This document shows positions 47,275 to 56,206 of a DNA stretch of 64,000 nt, piece after piece. How positions within the stretch are numbered: the stretch's first letter is position 1; each line of letters starts with the position of its first letter. The DNA comes from Saprospiraceae bacterium (GTDB lineage: Bacteria; Bacteroidota; Bacteroidia; Chitinophagales; Saprospiraceae): positions 1 through 64,000 of the forward strand of contig JAHDGF010000006.1 in NCBI GenBank assembly GCA_020627785.1, written 5' to 3'. Made by a program: the position numbers and the translations under genes. The notes beneath the pieces are model-generated. The model was not told where the DNA came from. It did no database searches and worked only from the letters and a program-made list of their open reading frames with translations.

Positions 47275-47696
47275 ATAAGATTCTCGTTGATACTAATGTG
47301 ATTATTGATTTACTTGCTTCAAGAAAGCCATTTAATCGAGCAAGTGAAAGAATTTTTTCTTTGGCAGACTTAGGTGAAATTGAATTGGTAGCATCTGCAT
47401 TAAGTTTAGTCAACTGTTTTTATGTATTGAACGATGTGATGAAAATTAAAAGTCCAAGAACCATTTTAAGAAAGTTCAAAGTACTGGTAAAAACTAAAGA
47501 ATTAAATCAGAAAATTATTGAACTCGCACTTAACGATAAAAATTTCAAGGACTTTGAAGATGGGATTCAATATTACACAGCCATTGAATCCAATTGCAGT
47601 TTGATATTAACAAGGAACGGAAAGGACTTTAAAAAATCTACCCTACCCGTATTGAATCCTAAAGAGTTTTTGGCTAAGGTTGATTTAGATAAGTAG
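47271..47696 (+). CDS. PIN-domain toxin (VapC family)
   Basis: 141 residues. Acidic metal-binding residues of a PIN nuclease are visible: Asp7 in ILVDTNVIIDLL, the DFEDGIQYYTA acidic pair near residue 97, and the TRNGKDF segment. VapC-type toxins cut tRNA or rRNA to arrest growth; the target here is unknown. Translationally coupled to its antitoxin. Confidence 0.9.
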   Translation: MNKILVDTNVIIDLLASRKPFNRASERIFSLADLGEIELVASALSLVNCFYVLNDVMKIKSPRTILRKFKVLVKTKELNQKIIELALNDKNFKDFEDGIQYYTAIESNCSLILTRNGKDFKKSTLPVLNPKEFLAKVDLDK

Positions 47697-47723
47697 GCTT
47701 ATTGCCAAAATTCAAAAATAGAT

Positions 47724-47756
47724 AAAAGGTCTAAGGGATTTAACCCTAGACCTTTT
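47724..47756 (+). terminator. Terminator of the toxin-antitoxin module, right twin
   Basis: The same hairpin core as at 46803-46838 with a single bulged A (arms 47724-47737 / 47744-47756). Confidence 0.8.
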
Positions 47757-47788
47757 CCTATGTTTATCAATTTTTAATTTCTACCATA

Positions 47789-48565
47789 TCAATTATCACA
47801 TGCAGCAAGTGGGAAAGGCTGTGATTGAACCTCACAATCACCTGTGGTGTTCACCTGAACAGTCATTCCTTCCTCGAGTGCTTCAGGACAACAAACAGTT
47901 ATTACTACAGATGTTTGATCTTCACTTTGTTCAAATTCAACATCGCAAAGTAAGGTAACAGGGCCACTAAAATCATAATGTGGAGCTAAAGTTGTTTCAC
48001 AACATTCTGGCGGTCTCATTGATATGGTCACCTCGCAACACCCATCAAATTTTGTTCTAGATTGACCTGAAAATAGAACAAAGAGACAATTGCATTCCTG
48101 CCCAACGCAAGGGTCATCTTCACACTCAGCTAACCACCAGTCATCACATGTACAATCACATTGACATTCAATGTAAGCAGCAGTTTTACAAAGCGCATCA
48201 GCGTAAGGACTCTCACAATCTTTCAAACAATCTGACATTGAATTTGATGCAGCTACTGATGCTTCACATGCTGGGCTTCCACATTCATCATAACAAGAAT
48301 TCAACATACTCATATAGTTTATGAGATTATGCATTAAAGCATATCCTGCATGATCAATCGCACCTGGGGTGGTAGCAGAATTAAATCTATCAACTGCATC
48401 ATTTAACTGCTCCCATGCTAGGTCTCCACATTCACCAGGAGGTGCTTCAAGTGTCATGAAAAGCTCCATGGCATCTTCATAACAATGATCGCATTGGGCT
48501 TGTACTGAATTAAAAGAGAGGGATAAAATACAGATCGCACAGATCTGAAATAAGAACTTTTTCAT
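47789..48565 (-). CDS. Cysteine-rich secreted protein
   Basis: 258 residues with a signal peptide (~1-23, ending VQAQ). The mature part has 26 cysteines, about one in nine residues, many in CxC or CC pairs (IECQCDCTCDDWW, FDGCCEV, PPECCETT, VVITVCCPEA). No known family is recognised. A disulfide-stabilised extracellular protein is the likely reading; metal binding is another. Lone gene. Confidence 0.8.
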   Translation of the reverse strand: MKKFLFQICAICILSLSFNSVQAQCDHCYEDAMELFMTLEAPPGECGDLAWEQLNDAVDRFNSATTPGAIDHAGYALMHNLINYMSMLNSCYDECGSPACEASVAASNSMSDCLKDCESPYADALCKTAAYIECQCDCTCDDWWLAECEDDPCVGQECNCLFVLFSGQSRTKFDGCCEVTISMRPPECCETTLAPHYDFSGPVTLLCDVEFEQSEDQTSVVITVCCPEALEEGMTVQVNTTGDCEVQSQPFPLAACDN

Positions 48566-48958
48566 TTTAAAAGTTTAGGTTACATTAATAAATTAATGTG
48601 CTTGATTTCGTCTAGCACAGGAGTTTAATACAACCTGTATAAGACCCTACCTTTTCCATTGTGACATTCTTCATATTACTTTTTAACTCAATAAGTATTA
48701 TTTAATTCCTTACTGTAGATTCCTTTCATTAAGACACTTAAATTTTAGCTGAAATATGAATTCCTAACAGAACTTATTTTTAGGATTTTTAGCTTTCAGC
48801 CTAGCAACAAAATAGTCTCATAGCTTATCTAAAATGATTCATATAGCCCTCAGCTCCCTACCGGCATTTACCTCTATAACCCTTTACTCAGAGTAAAAAA
48901 AATCATCAAGCAAGAACATTCTTATCCATGTATCGTTAATATTCAGATTTCAACATTT
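48566..48958. other. Divergent intergenic region without a supported gene
   Basis: Holds the upstream regions of the Cys-rich protein (minus) and the hydrolase (plus). AT-rich; no clear promoter consensus, hairpin terminator or small gene was found. Confidence 0.5.
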
Positions 48959-49954
48959 ATGAATCCATTCATCCTATTAATGTTCGCACTTTTCAGTAGC
49001 CCAATGGCTCAGCCCAACATAATTTCACAACCAAGCCAACCTATGAACGGCCCTGGAGGCATGGAATATATCCATGATGAAGTTGATTATCAAGATTATG
49101 GTAAAAAACAAGATGGGTATTGGTTATTCCAGCCAAAGGCTCCGGTACCAAAGGAAGCCCCGGTTGTCGTATTCTTACACGGATATTCTGCTTACAATCC
49201 TATGGTCTATGGCGCCTTCATTGAGCATCTAGTAAGAAAAGGAAATGTAGTCATTTTCCCTAGGTATCAAAAAACCATTCTGATACCAAGTACAAATTAC
49301 TTTGTACCAAATTCCGTCACAGCGATTAAGAATGCTCTAAAAAAATTAGAAGGGGAAGGTTATGTAAATGCGAAAGAAGGTGAGATGTATTATGTAGGTC
49401 ACTCTTTTGGTGGAGCAATTAGTGCGCACATAATGACTGATTTTGAAAATCTTGGTGTACCTAAACCAAAGGCCGGCTTATTAATCTGCCCTGGAGTTGG
49501 TCCATTCACCAAAACCATCAAGGAAAATTATGAAGAAATTCCTTCAGACCTAAACCTGGTAATTATTACGGCAGAAAAGGATTATGTGGTGGGAGATGGA
49601 TTCGCGCATAGAGTATTTGCCACAGCAGAAAATACCCCTAATAGAATCTGGTTCAAACACTTTACGGATGAATATGGATCACCAAATGTCACTTCTGACC
49701 ATTTGGAGGTATACGCTAAAAATAAAGCCTACGACACGGGCGATCATGGATACTCTTATAAAAGAGCAAGGTCTAGTAAAATCGACGTGATAGATTACAA
49801 TGTTTACTGGAGAGCTATAGATGCATTGATTGAGGCCTCAGATGAACAGCCAGAATTAATTTTTGGACCAGGGCATGAATTCCGCAACATTGGTAATTGG
49901 TCTGATGGAACACCGATTAAACCTTTGGCGATGTTAAAGCCAACCATGTCTTAA
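48959..49954 (+). CDS. Secreted alpha/beta hydrolase (PAF-acetylhydrolase/chlorophyllase-like)
   Basis: 331 residues. A short, weak signal peptide (MNPFILLMFALFSSPMAQP). Oxyanion-hole motif VVFLHGYSAYNP, nucleophile elbow GHSFGGA (~residues 148-154), and candidate acid in ITAEKDYVVGD and histidine in DTGDHGYSY. Fold and elbow are clear; the substrate is not. Confidence 0.85.
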   Translation: MNPFILLMFALFSSPMAQPNIISQPSQPMNGPGGMEYIHDEVDYQDYGKKQDGYWLFQPKAPVPKEAPVVVFLHGYSAYNPMVYGAFIEHLVRKGNVVIFPRYQKTILIPSTNYFVPNSVTAIKNALKKLEGEGYVNAKEGEMYYVGHSFGGAISAHIMTDFENLGVPKPKAGLLICPGVGPFTKTIKENYEEIPSDLNLVIITAEKDYVVGDGFAHRVFATAENTPNRIWFKHFTDEYGSPNVTSDHLEVYAKNKAYDTGDHGYSYKRARSSKIDVIDYNVYWRAIDALIEASDEQPELIFGPGHEFRNIGNWSDGTPIKPLAMLKPTMS

Positions 49955-50001
49955 GTTTATACGGAGAAAACCAAGTTGGGAAATTATATAAGATTCTGCC
50001 A

Positions 50002-50640
50002 TTAATACTTAATGACATATTCATCGATTCCTTCCGATGGGATACTTTCACTTATTGAATCATTTTCGTTAACTCTGTATTTAACTTCAAAGACTTCACC
50101 TTCTGCTATATGAATTGTAATGGTATCTAATAATCCTCCTACAAATTCCCCTCTTTCTTTGGTCCGGAAACAAGTTGACTTTGGAGTTATACAATAACTG
50201 TACTCATAAGAAATTTCATTACTAGCATCTTCAAAAATTAAAGTGTTTTCAAAGATCAATTTTATAGGTCTTTCTTTATAGAAATGTAATAAAGTTTCAT
50301 CCCCGACAGTCCAACCTGCAGCTCCACTATAATTAGGGTGGTTTGCGGACCGATAGAGTAAAAGCTCATTGGCAAATGTGCAGCCTGTGTCTGTATAACT
50401 AAACTGACCATTAGCATCGGAATTTATGGTCATTTCACCTGGAGCAGCATCCCACTTAAAATTAGAAAAATGAATTTCTGCAGCTTCAACTGGTAATTTA
50501 GTATAGTTATCCAATGCAATACCAGATAAGGTTCCAGTTTTTGGGCTACTACACTCAAATGGATCATCCAACGAAGGCAGACAAGCGTTCAAAGAAGTAA
50601 ATCCTACAATACAAAAACAGTAATAAACAAGACGAACCAT
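50002..50640 (-). CDS. Lipoprotein with carboxypeptidase-regulatory-like domain
   Basis: 212 residues. Lipobox LNAC, lipid at Cys20. Residues ~35-105 (TLSGIALDNYTKLPVEAAEIHFSN ... SDANGQFSYTDTG) form the Ig-like CarboxypepD_reg fold common in Bacteroidota envelope proteins. The remainder is beta-rich with a Cys pair (SYCITPKSTC). Role unknown. Confidence 0.78.
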   Translation of the reverse strand: MVRLVYYCFCIVGFTSLNACLPSLDDPFECSSPKTGTLSGIALDNYTKLPVEAAEIHFSNFKWDAAPGEMTINSDANGQFSYTDTGCTFANELLLYRSANHPNYSGAAGWTVGDETLLHFYKERPIKLIFENTLIFEDASNEISYEYSYCITPKSTCFRTKERGEFVGGLLDTITIHIAEGEVFEVKYRVNENDSISESIPSEGIDEYVIKY

Positions 50641-50799
50641 GGATAAATTTTAGACCCAAGGTAATTTAAAAACTCTGTCCTAATTTGAACAAATAATAGA
50701 ATGGTAAAAATGAAGTTTATAATAGACGGACAGTAATAAATGTTAGTTTATCAATATCCATGGATTGTAAAATATTATCGGAAGGCTTTACCAATGAAT

Positions 50800-50831
50800 A
50801 AAAAAAGGCTCCCTATTCTCAAAGGAGCCTT
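50800..50831 (-). terminator. Terminator of the dodecin gene
   Basis: 8-bp GC-rich stem (50805-50812 / 50824-50831) with an A-run at 50800-50806 that gives a U-tract on the minus strand. Two further small hairpins (AACCATT/AATGGTT and ACTAGA/TCTAGT) lie between it and the stop. Confidence 0.78.
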
Positions 50832-50915
50832 AAAAACCATTACAATGGTTCTTTGGGTTTTCTTGACTAGATCAAGTCTAGTATATTAACTAAACTCAAT
50901 TTAGGATAATTTATT

Positions 50916-51116
50916 TTATCCTACTTCAAAAGTTACTTTTAAGTTAACTCTAAATTCAGATACTTTTCCAGATTTAACAACAACACTTTGGCTCTGTACA
51001 AATGCAGACTTGATGTTATTGATAGATTTTGATGCTTTTCTGATTCCTTTTGAGGTTGCATCTTCCCAGCTCTTTGGTGAGTTTGATAGAATCTCTATTA
51101 CTTTCATTACTGCCAT
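50916..51116 (-). CDS. Dodecin
   Basis: 66 residues, the full length of the family. VMKVIEILSNSPKSWEDATSKGI and the following beta-strands (SAFVQSQSVVVKSGKVSEFRVNLKVTFEV) match dodecin, which assembles into a hollow 12-mer that binds flavin or CoA. Cytoplasmic, single gene. Confidence 0.92.
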   Translation of the reverse strand: MAVMKVIEILSNSPKSWEDATSKGIRKASKSINNIKSAFVQSQSVVVKSGKVSEFRVNLKVTFEVG

Positions 51117-51323
51117 AGTTCTTATTTTACGTGAATTAAAAGCACAAAATACATATAATAAATTTCTTTAATATATAAAATCGAAGTTTTACGAGCCCAA
51201 TGTCCATTTTTAACATCCTTCCCGTGAATTGTTTATCTTGGGCCCTAACTTAGGAACAATTATACTTGCATTGTATCCAAATTAATTACCGCATTCAATT
51301 TATTCTAATACCAATTCTGTTCC

Positions 51324-51914
51324 ATGAAAATCTGTGTCTATTTAGCTTCGAGCCAATATGTTGATCCTTGTTATTTTGAGGCAACGGATGCCTTAGCCAA
51401 ACTTTTTGTCGCCCAAAATATTGAAGTGATTTACGGTGGAGGATCTCAAGGGCTTATGGGAAGATTAGCAGATACAGTGCTGGCTGAAGGTGGAAAAATA
51501 CGTGGAGTTATACCCCACTTCATGCGTACACTCGAGTGGGATCACCCAAGCGTGAAAGACATGGAATATGTTGAGACCATGCATGAACGTAAAGCCAAGC
51601 TCATTGAAAATGTTGATGGACTTGTCACAATAGCTGGTGGTAGTGGAACCATGGAAGAGTTTTTTGAAACCTTAACCATGAAACGACTCGGCCAATTTAC
51701 CAAGCCGATGATTATTTTAAATACTAATGGATTTTATGACCCTTTAGAGGTTTTATTACAAAACATGATCGATCAAAAATTTATGAATCCAATTCATCGT
51801 GAAATGTACACCTTTGTCAAAGATCCTACAGAAGTAATTCCTGCCATTCATTCAGCAAGAAAATGGAATGCCAATGCCATCGAATATGCTTCGGTAAAAA
51901 ATCTACAAAACTAA
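51324..51914 (+). CDS. LOG-family (TIGR00730) nucleoside-monophosphate phosphoribohydrolase
   Basis: 196 residues. Rossmann-like with VIYGGGSQGLMGRLAD and the family's catalytic-site region AGGSGTMEEFFE (usual form PGGxGTxxE). Relatives split base from cytokinin- or AMP-type nucleotides. Bacterial physiological role not settled. Confidence 0.9.
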   Translation: MKICVYLASSQYVDPCYFEATDALAKLFVAQNIEVIYGGGSQGLMGRLADTVLAEGGKIRGVIPHFMRTLEWDHPSVKDMEYVETMHERKAKLIENVDGLVTIAGGSGTMEEFFETLTMKRLGQFTKPMIILNTNGFYDPLEVLLQNMIDQKFMNPIHREMYTFVKDPTEVIPAIHSARKWNANAIEYASVKNLQN

Positions 51915-51999
51915 ATTTTAACACCATCTTATTCCATTCTAAAAAATAAAGTGTGCCTTACCGAGTTATATACTTGCCCCACCACGCACACAAAAACAA

Positions 52000-52596
52000 A
52001 TGGAAAGAAGAGAATTTATCCGAATGGCAGGCTTGTCTGCATTTGCTATGTCCAGTTCAGGTTTTCAACTGATTGAAAATAATGGCCTAACTACTACTGA
52101 CTGTGCAACCAGCCAAGACATGCTCGGCCCGTTCTTCCGACCTGATGCACCTTTTAGAAATCAAATATCAAATCTCAGCCTAAAGGATGAAGTTCCAATT
52201 AAGGTCAAAGGAAAACTAATAGGTGCAGATTGTCAAAAGCCATTATCAAACATCATCATTGACATCTGGCATTGCGACCAAAATAAAAATTATGACATGG
52301 AATCTTCTGAGTTTAAGTGCCGAGGAAAAATTAAGACCAATGATGAAGGTGAATATTTTTTCAACACTTACATTCCTCCACCCTATGGCGGACGACCAAA
52401 GCACATACACTATTTGGTTGATGGAGTTGAAGGATACGAGAGGCTTGCTACTCAATTATACTTTAAAGGAGATAAAAGAATCAAACCAAACAACTGGGTA
52501 AAGTATCCTTGGGATGAAAAAAGGATTCTAGAGGTTTACAAAAACAACGAGGGATTGGCTGAAGTAAATTTAGATCTGTACTTAAAGGCCATCTAA
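52000..52596 (+). CDS. Intradiol ring-cleavage dioxygenase-like protein with Tat-type signal
   Basis: 198 residues. The N-terminus ERREFIRMAGLSAFAM has a twin-arginine pattern for export of a folded metalloprotein. Iron-ligand landmarks of intradiol dioxygenases are present: DIWHCDQNKNYD (first Tyr) and PPPYGGRPKHIHYLVDG (Tyr plus two His), then LATQLYFKGD. It resembles the protocatechuate 3,4-dioxygenase / hydroxyquinol dioxygenase superfamily, but no aromatic degradation genes lie nearby and the substrate is unknown. Confidence 0.87.
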   Translation: MERREFIRMAGLSAFAMSSSGFQLIENNGLTTTDCATSQDMLGPFFRPDAPFRNQISNLSLKDEVPIKVKGKLIGADCQKPLSNIIIDIWHCDQNKNYDMESSEFKCRGKIKTNDEGEYFFNTYIPPPYGGRPKHIHYLVDGVEGYERLATQLYFKGDKRIKPNNWVKYPWDEKRILEVYKNNEGLAEVNLDLYLKAI

Positions 52597-52661
52597 GAAC
52601 CCGATAAAAATAAGCGCTGATTAAGAAGCTTCAACTTACTCAATGCAGCGCTTATTCATTT

Positions 52662-55031
52662 TTAGAAGGTTAGCTTGTATTCTATCACTGGATAAAAACC
52701 TAATTGATAGGTCGTTTGAATTTCTTGTCTGCGATCATCGTAGCTTACGCCAAATACATTTTGATTGTTAAAAATATTTTGAAAATCAATGGACCATGAT
52801 TGGCTGATTTTTTTCATGTTGTATCGTATGGTCAACTGGAGATCTGTACGGAAATAGTCATCAAACTGCGCCTCATAAATTTGATTCATATCCCTTACCT
52901 GTTCGCCTGCTTCGATGGATGCAGCTAGATCGATCGGTGTATATTTTCTCCCACCGGCTAGGGTAATTTTGGTGTCGAGTGCTAGTGACAACTTATCACT
53001 AAAATTAAATTCTTTTCCTGTCAGTACATTAGCAATATAACCATTATCAAAAGCGGTACTCCTTTCAACACCATCGCTACCTTTGTATTTTGAATCAAAT
53101 AAAGAGACGGTGGATAGAACATAAAAACCTTCACTAAAAGTCCTTTCCAAAGTAAATTCTACGCCGTAATTTGTACCAGTTCCGTTATTCACTAAACTAT
53201 CTCGTGAAGGTATCCCAAACTCAGCTCCAATATTTAAGGCAGAAAAATTTGAAGGGTTCTGATCTACGGGTACATCTTTCAAACTTTGATAATAGAACTC
53301 GGTTTTAAGTTTCCACTTATTTGCGAAAGCATAATCCATACCCAACATTAACTGATCAGACTTTGTGAATCCCAATTCAGAATTGGTCTGAACAAAGCCC
53401 CCATTTGCAAGCGGTGTCTGCACCAGATATAATTGAAAATCTTGTGTCTTAGAATGCCGACCAGCACCTAGACTAAATGACAATTTAGAATTCAATGTGT
53501 ATTTAGCATTAAATCTAGGTTCAATAACTGCACTTTTATTAAGGCTAAATTGTTGTGAAAAAATTCCAAGATTGAGTATCCATGCTTCTGCTGGCTTATA
53601 CTGCCATTGGGTATATCCCTGAAGCAAAGTCGCACTACCCTCATAGTCCCTTAAATTCCTAAATGAGAAATCATCTACCCGTACACTATCTTGAAAATTA
53701 AATTCGAATCCATGCACAGATGCGCCGAGTAAGAGACTATGCTTTTTTGATATTTTATTTTTGTAATCATAGGCGATTCTAAGTCGGTTGCGTCCAGAAT
53801 CATCTCTAAAGACAGGCACCTCTTCAAATTCAAGATTTAATGAATCCAAAACCGTATTGACCCCAGATTGAGCATAACTAACACTCACCTTTCCGAAGGA
53901 CTGGTTGTTATAATAATGTTTGTTTGTAAGACCTACCACAAACATATTGGTATTGTAATAAAGATTTTGATAAGAGCCAGAGAATAGATTAGGATTATCT
54001 ACTTCTTGAGCATCACTTAAAAAATCTATGCCAGAATTTCCACCCAGTCCAAAGAGAGAAAATGTCCCTAGTTTTGACGTGGGTAAATTAAAATGAAAAC
54101 TCAAATCCTGATACCTAGGAATTGCTGCGCCTGTGCCTGTACCAGCAGATGCATTTCCAGATATTTTATCAATCAGATCAATGACTGAGTACCGGTAATT
54201 CAACAAATAAGAACCACCATTCTTCCCTATCGGCCCCTCGATGCCAGCTTCAAAGCCATTAAAGCTAATACCAGCCAAACCTTCAAATTTATCCTTATTA
54301 CCCTTCCTCATCGTGAGATCAAAAACACCTGAAAGTGCATTCCCATATACAGCTGGAAAGGCACCCGTTAGAAATAATGAATTGGTCAATAGATTATTAT
54401 TGAGCATGCTTACCGGGCCTCCAGTTGCCCCTTGTGCTCCAAAGTGGCTTGGATTAGGAATATCGATTCCATTAAGTCGCCATAAAAGACCTGTCGGAGA
54501 ATTTCCCCGGATGACAATATCATTTCTCGAATCATCATTGGCAGAGACTCCGGCAAAACCTGCGGCCATTCTAGCAACGTCAGATCGACTGCCCGCATAT
54601 CTTGAGGCGAGCTCTGAATCGAATTCCTGCGCACTCAGAGTGGCTAAACCACTGCTCTGAACATCTTGTTCGGCGGTGGCAACAATTTCTATGTCAATGG
54701 TATACGCATCCTCCTCCAAAGCAAAATCTACAACCAACTCCTTTCCTGTGGTAAGTAATAAACTCCCACTCATGGCATTCTTATAGCCAATGTATGAACA
54801 AGCCAATTGATATCTACCAACTGGGATTGCTTCGAATCGAAAATACCCGTCAATATCTGTACTGGCACCTATTACTGGATCTGAGTCAACAATAAAAACA
54901 TTGGCACCTATTAATGGAAGACCGGTATCATTTTCAGTTATCTGTCCCTTAATATTCTGAGTCAGATTCGCTTGCGCAAATAAATTTATGGAAGCAACTA
55001 AGCTTACAAATACAAATGTCAATTTCTTCAT
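52662..55031 (-). CDS. TonB-dependent receptor with carboxypeptidase-like N-terminal domain
   Basis: 789 residues. Signal peptide (ends LFAQA). CarboxypepD_reg domain (~24-110: IKGQITENDTGLPLIGANVFIV). Plug domain (~140-245: DIVIRGNSPTGLLWRLNGIDIPNPSHFG). A 22-stranded-type barrel follows, with a C-terminal aromatic (YKLTF). No SusD partner is adjacent, so a siderophore- or small-ligand-type receptor is more likely than a glycan one. The LytTR regulator lies just upstream on the same strand. Confidence 0.93.
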   Translation of the reverse strand: MKKLTFVFVSLVASINLFAQANLTQNIKGQITENDTGLPLIGANVFIVDSDPVIGASTDIDGYFRFEAIPVGRYQLACSYIGYKNAMSGSLLLTTGKELVVDFALEEDAYTIDIEIVATAEQDVQSSGLATLSAQEFDSELASRYAGSRSDVARMAAGFAGVSANDDSRNDIVIRGNSPTGLLWRLNGIDIPNPSHFGAQGATGGPVSMLNNNLLTNSLFLTGAFPAVYGNALSGVFDLTMRKGNKDKFEGLAGISFNGFEAGIEGPIGKNGGSYLLNYRYSVIDLIDKISGNASAGTGTGAAIPRYQDLSFHFNLPTSKLGTFSLFGLGGNSGIDFLSDAQEVDNPNLFSGSYQNLYYNTNMFVVGLTNKHYYNNQSFGKVSVSYAQSGVNTVLDSLNLEFEEVPVFRDDSGRNRLRIAYDYKNKISKKHSLLLGASVHGFEFNFQDSVRVDDFSFRNLRDYEGSATLLQGYTQWQYKPAEAWILNLGIFSQQFSLNKSAVIEPRFNAKYTLNSKLSFSLGAGRHSKTQDFQLYLVQTPLANGGFVQTNSELGFTKSDQLMLGMDYAFANKWKLKTEFYYQSLKDVPVDQNPSNFSALNIGAEFGIPSRDSLVNNGTGTNYGVEFTLERTFSEGFYVLSTVSLFDSKYKGSDGVERSTAFDNGYIANVLTGKEFNFSDKLSLALDTKITLAGGRKYTPIDLAASIEAGEQVRDMNQIYEAQFDDYFRTDLQLTIRYNMKKISQSWSIDFQNIFNNQNVFGVSYDDRRQEIQTTYQLGFYPVIEYKLTF
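53319..53330 (+). repeat. ATTTGCGNAAGC copy 8 (N = A)
   Basis: In the TonB receptor gene, on the non-coding strand (coding reads Y-A-F-A-N-K). Confidence 0.85.
54970..54981 (-). repeat. ATTTGCGNAAGC copy 9 (N = C)
   Basis: In the signal-peptide end of the TonB receptor, on the coding strand (L-F-A-Q-A-N). Confidence 0.85.
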
Positions 55032-55201
55032 ATCGTTTGATCTTGTGATTTAATTATGATCGCAAGCTAGGTGCATAATTGATGACTTTCTGTGAATAGT
55101 GACGTGTGATATCCTTTCGGGCTGACTGTCAACTAAAAGTGCTAAAAGACAAGGATTTGGGATGTTTGACAAGGTAAATATTCAAAAAATGTAGCCATTT
55201 A

Positions 55202-56062
55202 TCACTGGCCATTAAAGTAGTTTCGTACCTCATTTATGTATTTTCTAGAGACAGGTACCAAATCTTCCGTGCCCTTTATACTCAACTTAAGTCCTTGAGC
55301 ATTTCCAGAGATTTCCTCTACTTTTTCAAGGTTAACTATGAATGACCGATGGCAACGGATGATCGCCTTAGATGCGTTTGAGTCAGCCAATGCTTTTAAA
55401 GTGGTTCGATACATTTGCTTTTGAATTGAACCTTCATCTAATTGAGCTACATGAGCATAATTTCCTTTTGACTCTATATATAATAGATGGTCTTGGGGTA
55501 TTTCGATTGACTTTGCTTCGCCAGGAGTTACTACCTTGAAAAATTGTTTAGTCTTTAAAGGCTTATCTACAAATTTAGATTTCTGTGCTTGCAGTTCTTT
55601 GCTGGCCTTTAAATTTGCTTTTTGAAGCCTATTAAATTGCAACATTGTCAAAAAGGTCACTGGAAATACTGCTATTATAAATGTCTGACCAATGATTTTA
55701 GGTGAAAATGTGGTATCTAAATGTGACCAAAAAATAGCCATATAAAAATAATTCCCGATACCAATAAGAAGAACCAATATTAAGGTTACAAGAATCTCCT
55801 TCCCAATTGTGAAGTTTTGTTCGGTATAAAAATTAGAAAAAAAATGCGGGATAAATAATTGCATAAAAATACACACAGAAAAAGTAACCAATCCAAAGCC
55901 AATAACCAATGGCACTGTTACCGAAAGTTCATAGTTTACAATTCCGAAAGGTTGGAATACTCCTAGAAAAATAGAAATAAAAGTGCCAACAAGAAAAGAA
56001 ACTATTATGAAGTCTTTCTGACCATAATGACAGGGATATGGTTTATTGAGAAATGAGATCAT
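55202..56062 (-). CDS. Membrane-bound LytTR transcriptional regulator
   Basis: 286 residues from the ATG at 56062 (MISFLNKPYP, the usual opening of this group); an ATG at 56083 is possible. Four membrane helices (~22-42, 50-72, 87-107, 117-140), a short linker with KSKFVDKPLK, then a LytTR DNA-binding domain (~180-284: IPQDHLLYIESKGNYAHV ... IIRCHRSFIVNLEKVEEI ... VPVSRKYINEVRNYF). No kinase domain or receiver, so it may be a one-component membrane regulator. Probably controls the receptor gene 170 bp downstream. Confidence 0.88.
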   Translation of the reverse strand: MISFLNKPYPCHYGQKDFIIVSFLVGTFISIFLGVFQPFGIVNYELSVTVPLVIGFGLVTFSVCIFMQLFIPHFFSNFYTEQNFTIGKEILVTLILVLLIGIGNYFYMAIFWSHLDTTFSPKIIGQTFIIAVFPVTFLTMLQFNRLQKANLKASKELQAQKSKFVDKPLKTKQFFKVVTPGEAKSIEIPQDHLLYIESKGNYAHVAQLDEGSIQKQMYRTTLKALADSNASKAIIRCHRSFIVNLEKVEEISGNAQGLKLSIKGTEDLVPVSRKYINEVRNYFNGQ

Positions 56063-56206
56063 CTTATAATGCTTGCAGCGCAAGATAATTATAATTTGAA
56101 TAAAAGCTTGGAGACAATCTTAATTGGTAAATCCTATGCCTTAAACTTTAAGGCTATCATTGACAAAGCCAATGCTGTCATCTTGAAACCAATCAATTGA
56201 TTCGTC

